The notes beneath the pieces are model-generated. The model saw nothing but the letters and a program-made list of their open reading frames with translations, had not been told where the DNA came from and searched no databases. Below, piece by piece: positions 19,913-32,833 of a DNA stretch of 64,000 nucleotides; position 1 is the stretch's first letter; each line of letters begins with the position of its first letter. This DNA comes from Mya arenaria (taxonomy: Eukaryota > Mollusca > Bivalvia > Myida > Myidae): positions 12,989,560 through 13,053,559 of the forward strand of contig NC_069135.1 in the NCBI RefSeq assembly GCF_026914265.1, written 5' to 3'. The translations under genes and the position numbers were made by a program.

Positions 19913-22900
19913 GCCCCTGCCACCAGGCACGGAAAATGACATCAAAGCAGGAAATGACGATCAAACAGAACATTGGATTTTTTTAATCCCAAAAAAACTA
20001 GATATATAATATCCCAAGAAATGACTTCACAACATAGTATCATTGTTAATAAAATGTTAGGGAATAATCTGATTCCGTGGATTTGATTTCAAATCAAATC
20101 TTTCTTGATGTGAGTTTTTTGCCTTTTAAACAAGGGGAGAAAATGGTTTAGTTTTTATAACTACAGCAATTGATTGTTCATTGTTTATTTACACTGCATG
20201 TTTACAGTTACTGTACGCATGATGTTATTATTTAAACAAGAAATTTGGATTTTCGCCTTATTTGCTGTTATAATAGGTATTATTCAAGAAATTTTTAGAT
20301 CTTGGCCATTAACTCTTCAAATGAACACACCAATTTTACTGGTGTATGGATTTACTTGCTTAGAAACGGCTCAATAAGAACATTGAAATAATAATGTATG
20401 TTTCTTTGTTCAAATCAAAATTGTACAGATCTATGTAGATTATTGGAAATCTTAACTGTATTCATTGTTAAATGATATCTTTTACGGTATTATTATTCTG
20501 AAAGAGTCAATTTTGAGAGAAACAGTGCTAAAAATTGACAAAAAAGTTGAACAAAATGATTATGAACATTGAATAATTACCTAATTATTGTTTTGACAGC
20601 ACCAGTTACATTTTCCTCATGCTTTTTACACAATGTTACTACAAACATTTACCTTTGATATTCACCTATCTTGTACATTCCATTCCCTGCACACTCGACT
20701 GGCATTTCCGGTGAATTAGCCATGTCCAAAAATACTGTCTGGCTCCCCTAATGCCAGATGGGTCAGGGGCTACATCACATCACTTTTATTTCTTTTACTG
20801 TATGTTTTCTATAAATTCATCATGTCATTTTAAAAAAGCATAATTTAATATATATTTTATAGTTATTCTTTTAATTTAACAGGAAAAAAATCATCTCTGA
20901 CATGCTGTGTTGACGGTAACTGAGCAAGCCTCGTTACCAGCTAAAGCAGATGCCCTCCAGGCAGATTTTTCTATCTGGACCGGAATTATTTGTTTTATTA
21001 TATAATTATTTCTTTTTTTGTAAACTGATATTTTAGTAAATGACTGGAAAATTCAAGGACAGTCAAAATGCCTATCTTAAATGTTTCAAGTCGTTCTGTT
21101 GTTCAGTTAGTTTGTTATGTGTTCTGTTATATGACAATGTTCATTTTTAGATTTTTAGCTTACCATTTAAAGAACGAGTGCTTTACAGTCACACCTGCAT
21201 GGCATTGCTGTTGTTTGCTTGTAGTATGGATGCAGACCACAATCTTGCTCATTCTGGGGTTTATTTTTATGCTTTGTTAACATGAGCAATTGATACATTG
21301 GGCAATGGCTGTGTGTGTTCTTATTTTCTGTGAAGAAATCCATACTTTTTTACAAATGATTTGACAATTTTGTTTTATGGTTGAATATAGGGTTTGTTTT
21401 ATAGGATTTATTTAATATTTATTTGATGACAATTTGTGGGACGATACAAGTATTATATTTGCATCATCGTTTTCTTCACGCTTAGAGGCAAATCTACTGC
21501 TGCTTTGTCTGCTTGGCATTTATTTATATTATTATTTTATTATTTCATATACATGGTTCTGTTAAAAAAATAAAACATTGAATAGATGTAAAATCCTGCA
21601 GAATTATAAATTTAATGTTGATAATAGTGAATACCAGTAAATAGTGATTGTTTAATACTATAATTGCATTTCAATTAAACTTTCCTTTGAAGAAAATAGT
21701 GACATGTTAAGTGTTTTTTCTGAAATAATAGCATTATAGAAACAGATATTTTGTTGAATACTGATGTAAGATCAATATTTAAGTTACTCATGATCCAGAC
21801 AATTCTAAATTTGTGAATAGCTGTCCATCACTTGCTATAATTTAGGTTTCTGTGAACAGTCAGTGAAATAAAAATCTTACACCGAACCTCAATATGATTT
21901 GATGTGGAGACCACATTCACTATCTTAAATAGCTCTTACATTGGATTACCATTCGTTGTATCTGGACCAAAACCTTTCCATTGTCCACAAATGTTGTTTT
22001 TGTGTTTCAAGCAGTTCAATTAACTGTCCTGTAAGATATGTTTTAGTTTGAAAGCATCATGTAAAACCTTAATTATGAAAATATCATTGTCAACCAACTA
22101 GGCTTGATAAAAAATAAAAATAACATGTTCTCCATAGGCTGAGTGACATACCATGAAATTTGTGTCTTTTGCCTGCAATTCTTAAAGTTTAAGCATGGTT
22201 CTTAATTGAGGACAATCATCAATTTAAAAGGCTATAAATAAAAGTAAATTACCATTCTACATTGCATTTGCCTATCAGTAATACAAAAAGTGAACATTCA
22301 CATTCATACTTGTTAACTACTTATGTTAAGTAAACCAAGTATTTTTCACAAGAAACAACTATATGTTCACTGGCAAATCATGTTGGATATCAATATCAGT
22401 TTGGATGATGTCTTTATGATTTTCTTGTTATATTTATACGCATTAAATATGTAAATAATTATACTAGTATTATTTTGTGACATAATATCATGAAAAAACC
22501 TACATTTTTTATGACTGTTGTTCGTCTTGAGTAACCATTTCTCCAAAACATATATATAGTGTATATGACCTATTTAAGTGTTTGTTTATGTTACTTCCAG
22601 CAATATACTACTCAAAATTTGTTAATAATTCATCTACCACTAATAGTTCCTTTAATGTAAAAGCCTTAAACTTAAGAGATATTGATTTGTAACTAACAGG
22701 TCTTTTATTAAAGAAATTTGATAGAATCGCAGGAACTGTAGCAGTAACTGTGCTGTTTGTGCCATAGGACAATTGAAAGAGTTTAAATACATCAATTTAA
22801 ATGATAATATTTTATTTTTTTGATAAACCTTATTAGAATTCTAAAAGATTGATCAGTTCAACTGATAATATTGATGAGAAAGGATTTTTTTGTCAAACAA

Positions 22901-23095
22901 TGTCTTTCTAGTTTAGTCAAACAGAATACCATAAGTCATTACGACATTTCATATTTTCTTCAGCATATAGATATTTCCTAACCAAAATAATTATAGGGGA
23001 TCCTTAGCAATATTAGATTAGTATATTAATGAATGTATGTTCTCTTGGGTTTACCAGGTTAGAAAATAAAACAATAAAAGTTTGCTGTTTTTTCA
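19913..23095 (+). other. Probable 3' UTR and downstream region of SLC35E3
   Basis: No further coding sequence on the plus strand. Candidate polyA signals are AATAAA at ~20049, 21567, 21868 and a doubled pair at 23065-23078 (aaaataaaacaataaaag). Use of the last would give a ~3.1-kb 3' UTR that meets the PQBP1 3' end. Which site is used cannot be told from sequence. Confidence 0.5.
23065..23078 (+). terminator. Doubled AATAAA polyadenylation signal (SLC35E3 side)
   Basis: AATAAA at 23065-23070 and 23073-23078, followed by a T-rich stretch (gctgttttttcatg). This is the strongest plus-strand candidate before the opposing PQBP1 signal. Confidence 0.5.
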
Positions 23096-23106
23096 TGTGA
23101 AAACAC

Positions 23107-23112
23107 TTTATT
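23107..23112 (-). terminator. PolyA signal of PQBP1
   Basis: The minus strand reads AATAAA here, ~430 bp past the PQBP1 stop. Cleavage 10-30 bp further would fall near 23080-23095, overlapping the 3' end of SLC35E3. Confidence 0.55.
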
Positions 23113-23148
23113 ATATCATTTTAATATGACAAATGTATTAATAAGTCA

Positions 23149-23190
<42 letters not shown>

Positions 23191-23260
23191 TTGATGATGA
23201 TGATGACGACGACGACGACGATGATGTTGATGACGCCAATGATGATGATATCATGATGAT
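23149..23260. repeat. (GAT)n trinucleotide microsatellite in the PQBP1 3' UTR
   Basis: About 14 uninterrupted GAT units, then variants (gac, gtt). On the minus strand this gives a serine-rich open frame that I do not accept as a gene. Confidence 0.95.
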
Positions 23261-23543
23261 TACCAATTCAATGTAAAGGCTTTTCGAAATAGACAGAAAC
23301 TTAACACAATAATCGTAAGTTTCCAATTTAATATTATTTCAATGTAAACAAAAACTGAGCTAAACATGCTTGATATTGTGTTATTACACAGCAGAAACAT
23401 ACAATCTGTCATTGCAAAATGTCAAGATTCAATTGGCAGCATTGCCACACATTTAGGCTATCTATGTTAAAATGTCCACATTGTAATAATAGTCACTAGT
23501 CAATGATGATTCTCCCCATATATATTCCTATCTACAAGCTGTC

Positions 23544-26500
23544 TCATTTGCCCTTGTTTGCGCGGAGCACGGCCCCAGGACTTGGATATGGCCGCTGCTG
23601 GAATAATGGGCCCGAGGCCGTTGAGTCTACACCTGTCTTAGCATCCCCAGGTCGATCCAGCCCTGCCGACCAGCCACCCCTGCAGGCAAGACAGATTAAT
23701 GGTGGAAAAGTTGCTTACATGGAATTATAGAATAATAGCTTGAATGGTTCTGATTTCATTAAAACGTTGAAAAAAAAGCAAATGTTGGATGCATTTAACT
23801 ATATATTACCATAAAGAGAATATAAGAGACCATTCAAATGATACTAGAGAACTGCCATAACATAAAAAAAATCAATACCGTATATTCTCGACTATAAGGC
23901 GATTCGCTTAGACGGCCCCCTAACTTTGCCCATGAAATCTGGTGCTTTTTGTTTCGACTCGCTTATAAGACGGGGTCAATTTTTAAGCAAATCTAAAATG
24001 CTAAAATTCTTCCTAATGTGTAAAAATGTTCAAGCTCAACGGACAATTATCGACTTTCGCGGTAACTGTTTTTGTTTTACTCAAAGAAAATGGTGGTCAA
24101 CTGTGAGCTCTCTATTTGGAGTTAGGTTAAAAATGAGTACATAATTAAGTTTGCAGGACAGGTCGTTACTTATCGAAATTGTAATCATTAATCATTAACA
24201 ACATATGTTTGTTTTAGTTTAATTTTTTATTGAAGACACCAATGAAGTTTTTCGGCAAAATAAATGGCTTCAATAACATAACTGCGTAAAGCCGAGGCAT
24301 GAATAGGTGTTTGTTTAGCAATAATGCTTTAGGCAATATTGTCCCTTGATTGGCGACGAACATAAAGGATTCATATTCGCATTGTCATTTGTTTGCTTAA
24401 TCAAATTGACAGTTAGGTACCTACATCATATTAAGATTCCAATTTATTGATTTGATATATCTGTCAAACAAATTATACTGACACGCGCCATTAAAAAAAA
24501 AGCAGATATAACGGTACACTGTGTGATGTCAGAGCACACGCGGTGAAGAGATTTCGTGTTGTTGTTTACTTAATTGCCCCATTCTATCAGACGATATACT
24601 GGATAGACGTATACCCTATGTAAAATTTTACTGATTTTGACTTGAATCTTTTTTTAATATTTTATCGACTCGCTTATAAGACGGGTCCTCTATTTTGGGG
24701 GTAAAAATCGGGACCCAATTTCCCAGTCTTATAGTCGAGAAAATACGGTACTTGAATATCTTGAATGTCTTGGTTATGGCTAAGACTAAAGGTTTTGCAT
24801 GCTGACAACAATGACATGAAGGCCATGGCCATACCTGAATACATATCGTGTATCCAATCTTACCTGGGGATATCGGAGTATGAAGCCGGGTCCATGGGAT
24901 CAATGTCATCTCTCTGTCTGCCCCGACCACGCCCCCTGCGGTCCTGTGCCTGGCGTCCCTTCTCATGCCTACGGTCATATTCCTCATCATCAGAAGATGA
25001 GGATGAGGAACTGTCACTCTGAAAGATAATGATTTGTACTTAGTTATTATTTGAATGAAATAGGCTCTTCATTAAGAAAGTTTTAAAGATGATCACAAAG
25101 CAAGGTTGAAACAATTTTACAGTAAATAACAATGATAATGGTAATTACTACAAAAACAAACTGATTTGGGTACAGCCTTTTCCACTTTAACTTAAAGTTT
25201 GTATATGACTCTTCACGGGGGAGGTAAGTGTGTACATACATCGCTGACTTCCATGCCTTCCTCTTCACTCTCCTCGCTCTCTGATTCCACACGTTCATTA
25301 CGCATCACAGCTGTAAACAATCATGGTAAACAGTATAAATAATATTACCTCAAATGAGAAGTCATCTAAAAGCTTATTTTAATCTTTGCTAAATTAACTT
25401 AATCCTGCACTGGTGTCCTTTTTTAGAGGTCAAGAAATGCCTCTGCCTGAGCTCGAACCCACCACAGTATAGGTGAGAGGCGGATTCCTATATTAGTATT
25501 ATCATTATTATGCAGTCTAGTTAATTCCTAATCACTGATTACACTAGGTTTTATTAAGTTGTTTTTACAAATAATATGATATCCTATAAATGACCTATGA
25601 AGACCACACATACATAATCCATGGTAATCAGAAACAATTATAACCAGTATAAAACATTACACAAACATCATACCTGACATTGGTATAAAATGGACACATA
25701 GCAAAACATTGTTCTCTGAGAAATTTCATGCAAATAAATGTCATATACTGTGACAATGTAACTTGTACAGAGTAATTGTGACAGAATACCATGTAGTTTT
25801 TCTGCAGATATTGTTATGACTGCACGGGGGTGGTGCGGGGACAGCCAGGATACTTGCTCCGTCTGTGTGTTCCAGTAGTAAAACCGGTCCCTGGAAACAT
25901 ACCAGCAATTAGTGCGTCTTATTGACAGATAACTGTCATAAAATTGATAGAGATCATACAGTTAAGATCTTTTACAACAAAACCTCCTAAACACATGGTG
26001 TTTAATTGTTAATCCTGCTGTTACAGTTCTATGATTGTAGATATACAGTTACATGACTTTTGTGTATAATCTATATAACTTTTACTATTTAACTTGGTCA
26101 TTTTCTTCTTACATCATACCCAGTTCTTCTGAATAAGGCTCCCACATTTACACATAGAGAGAGGGAGTTGTGTTGTTCTTCAGTAATAAACTTTACCAGT
26201 TACTACCAAATTTGCAGACCATCTATTAAACTGAAAATGTCCTATGATTCTATATTCAACATCCTGAATGCACATAGTTTGTATCATTCCTGAAGTAACA
26301 TAGTTATAAATGATTTCTAAATAAATACTACTACTGCTCTGTATCCCACTAATCCTTTTTAGATGACCATCAGATAAAATACAAAAAAATGATGTCATAA
26401 AATTACATATACGAGATGCAAATATGGATGATCATTTGGATTTTTTTAAAGAATTAGTTTGCAGTAACATATATATGACTAACGGGTAAACAGTAAGTTA

Positions 26501-29500
26501 AATTTATGTACTGACTATCGATACATGCAGAATATTATGCAAACTGACATTTATTCTCTGTATAACTTGTACAGCAAACAAATTAAACATATAAATCTGC
26601 TTGATATCGGTTCATGTTAATAAAAGATGATGGATATGTCTCGTATGTACAGGCTATAATGTTTAATAAAGTTATTATTAAACAGTGATGTTTCATTTTT
26701 CGTGTCAGGTGTACATGTTTAACGAAAAACAATAGTAAACATGGGAGCCCTACTACTGAATGATTAAGATTAAGTGTGATCACAAACGTTTCTGGGTCAG
26801 CGATCTCGTGCCAATCTGGAGGGAGCGGGTAATTCCGGAGCATCCTATCTCGTTTGCGAATCATGTCTGGAGATGGAGACCAGACCTTCATACCCCAGCG
26901 CTGCCGGCAGAAATCTGTGCACTCATGGTAGGGGTTACTTCTGTTGGGACAGGCTGGGACCTGTATATAATCCACATTCATTGTAAAATATGTAATATGC
27001 GTACCTCTATATTCTTATAGGAACATATACATTTCCCTAGTTTATATGCAAGAACTTATGAAAACTTTTGGCATTTTCAACCCAAGTGTTTAATTTATCA
27101 TAATTTTAGAGACTAGCCCGCAATATATCACGAAAAGATGAAGCACACGCAACCATTCACCTCTCTCATGTGGTCGTCTTCTTCCTCCTCTGGCTCTTCA
27201 TGTGTGGGTACTTCAAGTGCAGCAGTGGGTGACACAGGCTCTAGTTTTCCCGGCTCATCATAGTCCTCTGCAAACACTTCCTCTACCTCCTCCTCACCTG
27301 CATACATAATTATGAATATATAAAAACATGGGAAATACTCCTTTTCTAGGTCTTGATGGTACTCAGTAACAACTTAAAAAAAGTTTGACGTCATAAATAC
27401 CAACATAATGTTTTGAACAAGAGTTGTAACAAGAATGAGTCAAATGTCCCTGAAAGGACTCATTAGACAGATATCCATTAGAATCTGGACCTGTATGGAC
27501 AGATAGCCTCAAGTATGTAACATCTTTCCATAATGACCTACCCTACCTTCCCATGAATATTGAAAATACTGATCTGTAATATTTTTAAAGGAGCAAAGTG
27601 TGTACATGGAAATGATAAGTCACTCCAAGATGGAGTTGATGTCAACTTGTCTCTGGGCCCCAGTGTTCCTCAGTTATTGACCTTGACTTATTGCTTAGAA
27701 ACAGATTTTAAGCTTGAGGTCACCAGGACCTGGTCATTACTAACCTATCTGCCAAGATTGAGGTCTTTGGACTTAAGTGTCTTGCAATTATTGATCGGAA
27801 ACCGTTGGGGCAGACTGATTGACAGACTACAGAATACTGTATGCTGCCCTTAAGGGAAGATGTTATATTCTGTTTTTTTACTTATGAAATTACTAGGCTT
27901 TACTATTTATCCACAGCAATTGATTATAATATTATATTCCTGTTCATGTATCTATGAGTTAATACTTCTTGTTCTGTCTACATCCAGTTTTTTTTATACA
28001 AACGAGATGTTTGTCAAACATTATGCCCCCCCCCCCCCCTGCTGAGAGCGCCATGTTGTCAGGATTATTTGAACAATTGAATTAAATTTGCATGGACCAA
28101 AAAAATGGATAGCTGATTTTTCATTGATGTTGGATGCCTTTGAGGGAGTTTAAAGATTATGACCATTCAAAGTGTAAGGAGAGTAGGTACAGTTTTTAAT
28201 CATGTTCAGATGATGACTGATATTTGCAGATAAAAATGTATCCTCTTAGCAGCAGGGAATAAGTAAATATGACAAAAATTAAGTGATGTATATGAGTTAT
28301 GACCTTGACCTTTGACTCTATGACCACAAAATCCACATGGTTCATCAACTGGTCACCCCCAACCTAAATGTCAAGTTTGAGGGCCATGGATGCAGGCATT
28401 GTCAAGTTATCACACAGACAAGCTTTCTGCATTCAAAGTCACTGTGACCTTGACCTTTGACCCAATGACCCCTAAAATCAAAAGGGTTCATCTACAGGTC
28501 AGGCACAACCCCAAAATGAAGTTTGAGAGCCATGGGTGCAGGCATTGTTGTGTTATCACTCGAACAACATTTTCCCATTGAAGGTCACTGTGACCTTGAC
28601 CTTTGACTCCTAAAATCAATAGGGCTCATCTACTTGTCAGGCCCATCCCTCATGTCAAGTTTGATGATCAAAGATCCTAAAATCAATAGGGGTCATTACT
28701 GGTCAGTCCCAGCCTCAATGTCTAAGTTTGATGATCAAAGGTCCAAGCATTGTTGAGATATCTGAGGTCACTGTCTTCTTCGAGGGGGGCATAAAAAGAA
28801 CAATTGGCCACAATTCATGTGAGTAATATTGATCTAAAGGTCACGGTCTATAATTTTGCACTTTACAATACTCCTAAAGAGCCTATACAAATAAAATCTG
28901 CTAATCAGTTAGTTGACAATTGACTGGGAGATGTTAACTTGTCACTTGCCTATGTACTAAAGGGTCAATACAATTATGAATTGTGTGTATAATGTATATT
29001 AACTTAACAATATTAATTTGTTTACGCATGTGAAATTGTATGTTTAAGTATGTATTAATTACATATATTTAATTTCCTATTTACAGAGAAATATCATGAT
29101 TCATATTTTAACAGAAAATCTTCTTCCTAATAATATGCAGGGCCCACTCTTAGTAGTTGATATAAACAGCCAAGTCTTTGACAATTTTTGGTTTAGCGAC
29201 TCTTCCCGTCCATATCCCACTTGTTGTTTTCATAGCCAAGAATGGCCGATCCCAGCGCTAAGTACATCGAGACGCAAGATAATGCGCACCTGCTAAAAAG
29301 TTTCTAAATGGCATTGCTTGTTGGCAGAAGCCCATCTCAATAAGTGTTTCATGAAACACTAGTGTAATAAGTCATTATCAGAGAAAGGTATTTGCTAAAA
29401 GTAATTTATGTGCAACTTTTGTGTTTTTATTCAACAATGCAGTGTTAAATATTGTGGAGTTACAGTTGAAGAATAATTTACATTTGCATGAATCAATCGA

Positions 29501-29858
29501 TTTGTGGCGTTATGGTAACAAAATGCATATCATAATGTTAAATAAGTTCCATATCTAGTTTAAACACATTCTCATCTTCATAAAAATACAGAAACCTTGT
29601 AAATTGGAGTCGTTGTTTTGTTTAAAAGGAACATAAAAGGAAATCCTTTTGGGTAACGTATACACCATTGAATATGATCGATTGACCATCCGAAATACGT
29701 TTTATCCGAATAAGCTCGAAGTAAGCCCATAGCGAAAAGTGACAATACAACTCACCCGCTGTATTGGTTGACGACGGTGGGGCTGGTTTTGATTCCTTTG
29801 CTTCCTGAATCAATCCTCGTTTTTGCAGACGAGCTGCTAATGCCGGAGGTAGAGGCAT
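23544..29858 (-). CDS. PQBP1: Polyglutamine-binding protein 1 homologue (WW-domain spliceosomal factor)
   Basis: Exons (minus): 29858-29756, 27297-27161, 26960-26788, 25890-25790, 25310-25240, 25018-24864, 23679-23544. Phases close to 291 aa plus TGA (human 265 aa). The N-terminus [17 protein letters not shown] matches human MPLPVALQTRLAKRGI. The WW domain [20 protein letters not shown] continues to [13 protein letters not shown] and is split by an intron. The C-terminus has [20 protein letters not shown], then [20 protein letters not shown], the U5-15kD (TXNL4A) binding tail. A Ser/Asp-Glu and RGRGR region lies between. Before the WW domain is a Cys-rich stretch ([20 protein letters not shown]) not in human PQBP1, which I recall from invertebrate homologues. 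Acts in nuclear pre-mRNA splicing and transcription coupling. The exon 3 donor (AAC|GTTTGT) is weak. There is no polyQ tract in the protein itself. Confidence 0.95.
23876..24750. mobile_element. 875-bp TIR element in the last PQBP1 intron
   Basis: The left end taCCGTATATTCTCGACTATAAG and right end CTTATAGTCGAGAAAATACGGta are inverted. A second inner block CGACTCGCTTATAAGACGGG occurs near both ends (~23957 and 24665). The ends sit on TA dinucleotides, as in a TA target duplication (Tc1/mariner-like choice). No transposase is seen. Confidence 0.85.
25390..25500 (-). repeat. tRNA-derived SINE fragment in a PQBP1 intron
   Basis: The minus strand reads CCGCCTCTCACCTATACTGTGG (shortened) then GGGTTCGAGCTC, a B-box match. 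It is followed by ggacaccagtgcagg, a body I associate with mollusc SINEs. The A-box is poor and the extent approximate. Confidence 0.45.
28019..28793. repeat. Degenerate tandem repeat (~142-bp unit) bounded by C and G runs
   Basis: It opens with ATG plus a 17-base C run (28023-28039) and closes GAGGGGGGCATAAAA. Inside, GTGACCTTGACCTTTGAC recurs near 28302, 28446 and 28588, with decaying copies after, ~142 bp apart. It lies in PQBP1 intron 1 and is the same broad repeat class as the 180-bp array in SLC35E3. Confidence 0.75.
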
Positions 29859-31156
29859 TTCAAAAAAGGTAAAGATGCATCTATGAAGGGAGGTAATTAT
29901 AAGAAACACACGCAAAAACACTACACCCAATAGATATTGGAAGACTACACTCAACTCAAGATTGCATGTTAGACCCTGGTAGTTAAATTGGAATGGCTAT
30001 ACGCATTTAACAAAGCCTGCATCCTTTAACAAAGGAATGCGTCCTAGTTGTTGTTTAATGAAATGGATCATCATCAACTGTTATTAGTTCACGTTATTTC
30101 TCATTGCTTTGTAATCGGGATAACTAGCGTTGCACTCGTAACTGCAACACTTGTTGTCGAACACTTACTTCAAATTGGCGAGGGTACTGTCCAAGCCGAA
30201 ACGAACAGCGTGACGGGAGGTCATGGTCGATGTGTTCTGTTTTGAAGAATACTTGAGCAGTTTGGGTAATTCATTAGTGGTGTCCAAGGCGTAGTTCCTC
30301 AAAAATACCTCATTACTCAATCAGTCCTCAACTTTTCACTTTTTTCCGAGCTAATAATTTTGAATGTTTACTTCGTAAGATACACAATCTCTTATAGATT
30401 ATACTGCTATCGATGTTTGGTCAAATGTTTAAAAACAGTTGTTTCAGAATAAAACAATAAACTCAAATTGTTGTAGACAGTTGTTTTTACATATTTAATT
30501 ACTTTAAAGGAAATTTTATGTACACACACTTTGGTTATTCTCGTACACCAAGGTGATGAAGCTATACTTACCACATTTTATCATTATCAAACCTCTGATG
30601 AATCAGAATGACTTTGGTTAAACTATTTAGAAGTTAAAAATAAATATCAATAAAAGATCAAGAATGTCTTTCTATTTACAATATAAACAAGATTGAAACG
30701 GTGTATTCAGTTGAGTAAAAATATTCGAGAAACTGTTTTATAACGTATTTTCGATATTTTCGTGGTAAAATATTATCAGACTTATAATGTTTGCATTCTT
30801 ATTTTGCTCTATTGATAGACGTTCGTGCTATATCAAAAGTTCTTACATTTATATAATGCGTAATTATTTAATGAGCACACATACATATATATATGTATAT
30901 ATATATGAAATGCTAGAATAGTATACAAGTGTATCTGGATAACAATTTTTTGCATAACAAATTCGCGGTGCGTTCGTGTTGGGTAAAAGTTGCCTTTTGT
31001 TATAAATATTAACATGTTTTACAGCTCGTGTCTTGAATTACACTTTGATTTACGCACACTTATTCTGATTCTGATCACACAAGAACTGAGAGAAGCTTAC
31101 ACGTGTGGCCCTCGGGTAGACGTATTTATATCGCGAGAAATGTGATTAAACTTACT

Positions 31157-31222
31157 TACCAGGTGAAATTATCCTCTTAAAACACAAAATCCCTTCGAAA
31201 ACAGCCATTTCTTTCCGCATCA
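31157..31222 (-). other. Candidate 5' exon on the minus strand (PQBP1 leader?)
   Basis: The minus strand has ATGGCTGTTTTCGAAGGG near 31210, open to a strong donor CACCTG|GTAAGTAAG at ~31157. An acceptor-like tccCTTCATAG lies just upstream of the PQBP1 start (~29879). It may be a leader exon spliced into the PQBP1 5' UTR. If translated it would encode a short upstream peptide. Not proven. Confidence 0.35.
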
Positions 31223-31743
31223 CACATTTCTCTCAAATAAAATTGGGAAAACACAAAACGCGTTGGACCCCCTGTCTCGGCCCCTTATCTGTACAGCCAA
31301 ACCGTTTCTTCGCACCAGATATATGTGATGCCTCATGATAAAGTTGTTGGTATGTCGAAAATTAATATTTGATATTGCTAAAACTTTTTACACATACTAT
31401 TATTTAAGTGTTGAGGCTGTTGTTTCGGTTTGATGCTAACATTATGTTTTTAGCAGCGTTTTCTGTTTCACTAAAGACTAGTAAAGCCGTCAAACAGTAC
31501 ATCACATAATGATGACCGAAAAACGATGGTGAAATATTCGATATACTGCCCGAAGGCGGAGGAATTTACAATCGAAAGATTTGAGAGAAAAAAACAACAC
31601 AAGAGCTTGAGGCAAAAAAACAACAACTTTTTTTTTTATTTGCAGACAATTATCATCTATACCTATCGGTTGAAATTGGTGCAGCCTCGCCCTGCATGTA
31701 CTATGATATAGAAATGAAGATTGTCTATAACCTTGAACATTAC

Positions 31744-31846
31744 GGTTGCGCTTTTAACAATCGGAACTCCATTCGGAACTCCTCGGTCATTTTTTTAAAA
31801 AAATGGCCGAGCCCCGAGGAGCTCCGAATGCGCTTCTAACAGTCGA
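31744..31846. repeat. Palindrome made of two fused MITE tips
   Basis: ATTCGGAACTCCTCGGTCAT, then T7A7, then ATGGCCGAGCC-CCGAGGAGCTCCGAAT: the two TIRs of the 14935-15272 MITE family joined with no interior. TGCGCTTTTAACAATCG on the left and TGCGCTTCTAACAGTCG on the right form a near-identical 17-bp direct flank. Confidence 0.8.
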
Positions 31847-32063
31847 GTAGTGTCCCTTTGTTTTGTGTTTGCCATTATTTTCATTGTTTTGTTTAAAAAG
31901 TAAGTGTTGTCAGTTTTATTATTTAGCAATCAAATATTAGAAAATTGAAGAGTAAAATATATGTTTTATTTTCTTACATCTACATCAATATCGTCGACAT
32001 TGCTTCTATCCTTTATGTTTTTCCACAGTCAAGGCAAAAGTAAATTCAGACTAGGTTTCATAC

Positions 32064-32760
32064 TAGTCTAAAATAATAGACGTGTTATACGGGATTCTTC
32101 CAATCCCTAGCGTCTAAACGGGAATGTGCAAAAAACGGGGGTGTTTTGAAAATATTGAAATTGTTTTAAGTGAAGTATTTTATGGTTGAAATTGATCATA
32201 AAGAGTTATATTCATATTTTACCATGTAAGTGAGATGTAATTTTGCACTAAACAAGCATTTAATGCATTAAAACAAGTTGTTTACCTTTTCAATAAAACG
32301 AAAGTTGACTGACACAGAAAACAATTATGCGAAGGGGAACAACTCGATACAATCGTAATAACTCGGCCTCCTCCGACAAAGCTTCGAGATAGACCTCGTT
32401 CTACAATCGTAACAACTCGGCCATGGCCGAAATGTTCCGAGCGATTTAAAACTGTGCCCTGAAGCCTTGCAGGTGCCCTTCATGTATATATCGTTATGTT
32501 TTGACAGAATGAAATGAAAAAAAGCCGTCAAACTCATAATTATAAGTTGGATATTTATTTTTTGTGTACGGAACTAATATAAAATAACATTATCTGGTAA
32601 TATTTCTTGTTTTTATGATATTTTATAGACTCTATACGCTTTAACCCGGAATCCTGATCGGAACAACTACCCACTTTTGATACTAAACAATTTGTACGTG
32701 AAGGATTTGCCATATCAAAAATCTAAAAAAAAACCCGCCAAAGTACAATTATTTGGACTA
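32064..32760 (+). mobile_element. 697-bp TIR element, copy 1, upstream of KIN exon 1
   Basis: The tips are TAGTCTAAAATAATAG (32064) and, inverted, TAGTCCAAATAATTGTAC (32760 backwards). A perfect 10-bp target duplication GGTTTCATAC flanks it (32054-32063 and 32761-32770). Nine-to-eleven bp duplications are typical of Mutator-like elements; the TIRs are short. The interior has two direct CAATCGTAA(C/T)AACTCGGCC blocks and a 70-codon minus-strand frame. A second, inverted copy lies at 33747-34442. Confidence 0.88.
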
Positions 32761-32833
32761 GGTTTCATACAGGCACACAAACTCATCATTTGAACATGAC
32801 GTAGTTACGTTTTCTGTTTACAGATTGTGAAGC

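Noticed and set aside
20174-21280. Hydrophobic plus-strand frames after SLC35E3
   Set aside because: They follow the SLC35E3 stop without splice context and look like T-rich UTR translation; the transporter is already complete.
23138-23326. Serine-rich 62-codon frame
   Set aside because: Simple translation of the (GAT)n microsatellite in the PQBP1 3' UTR.
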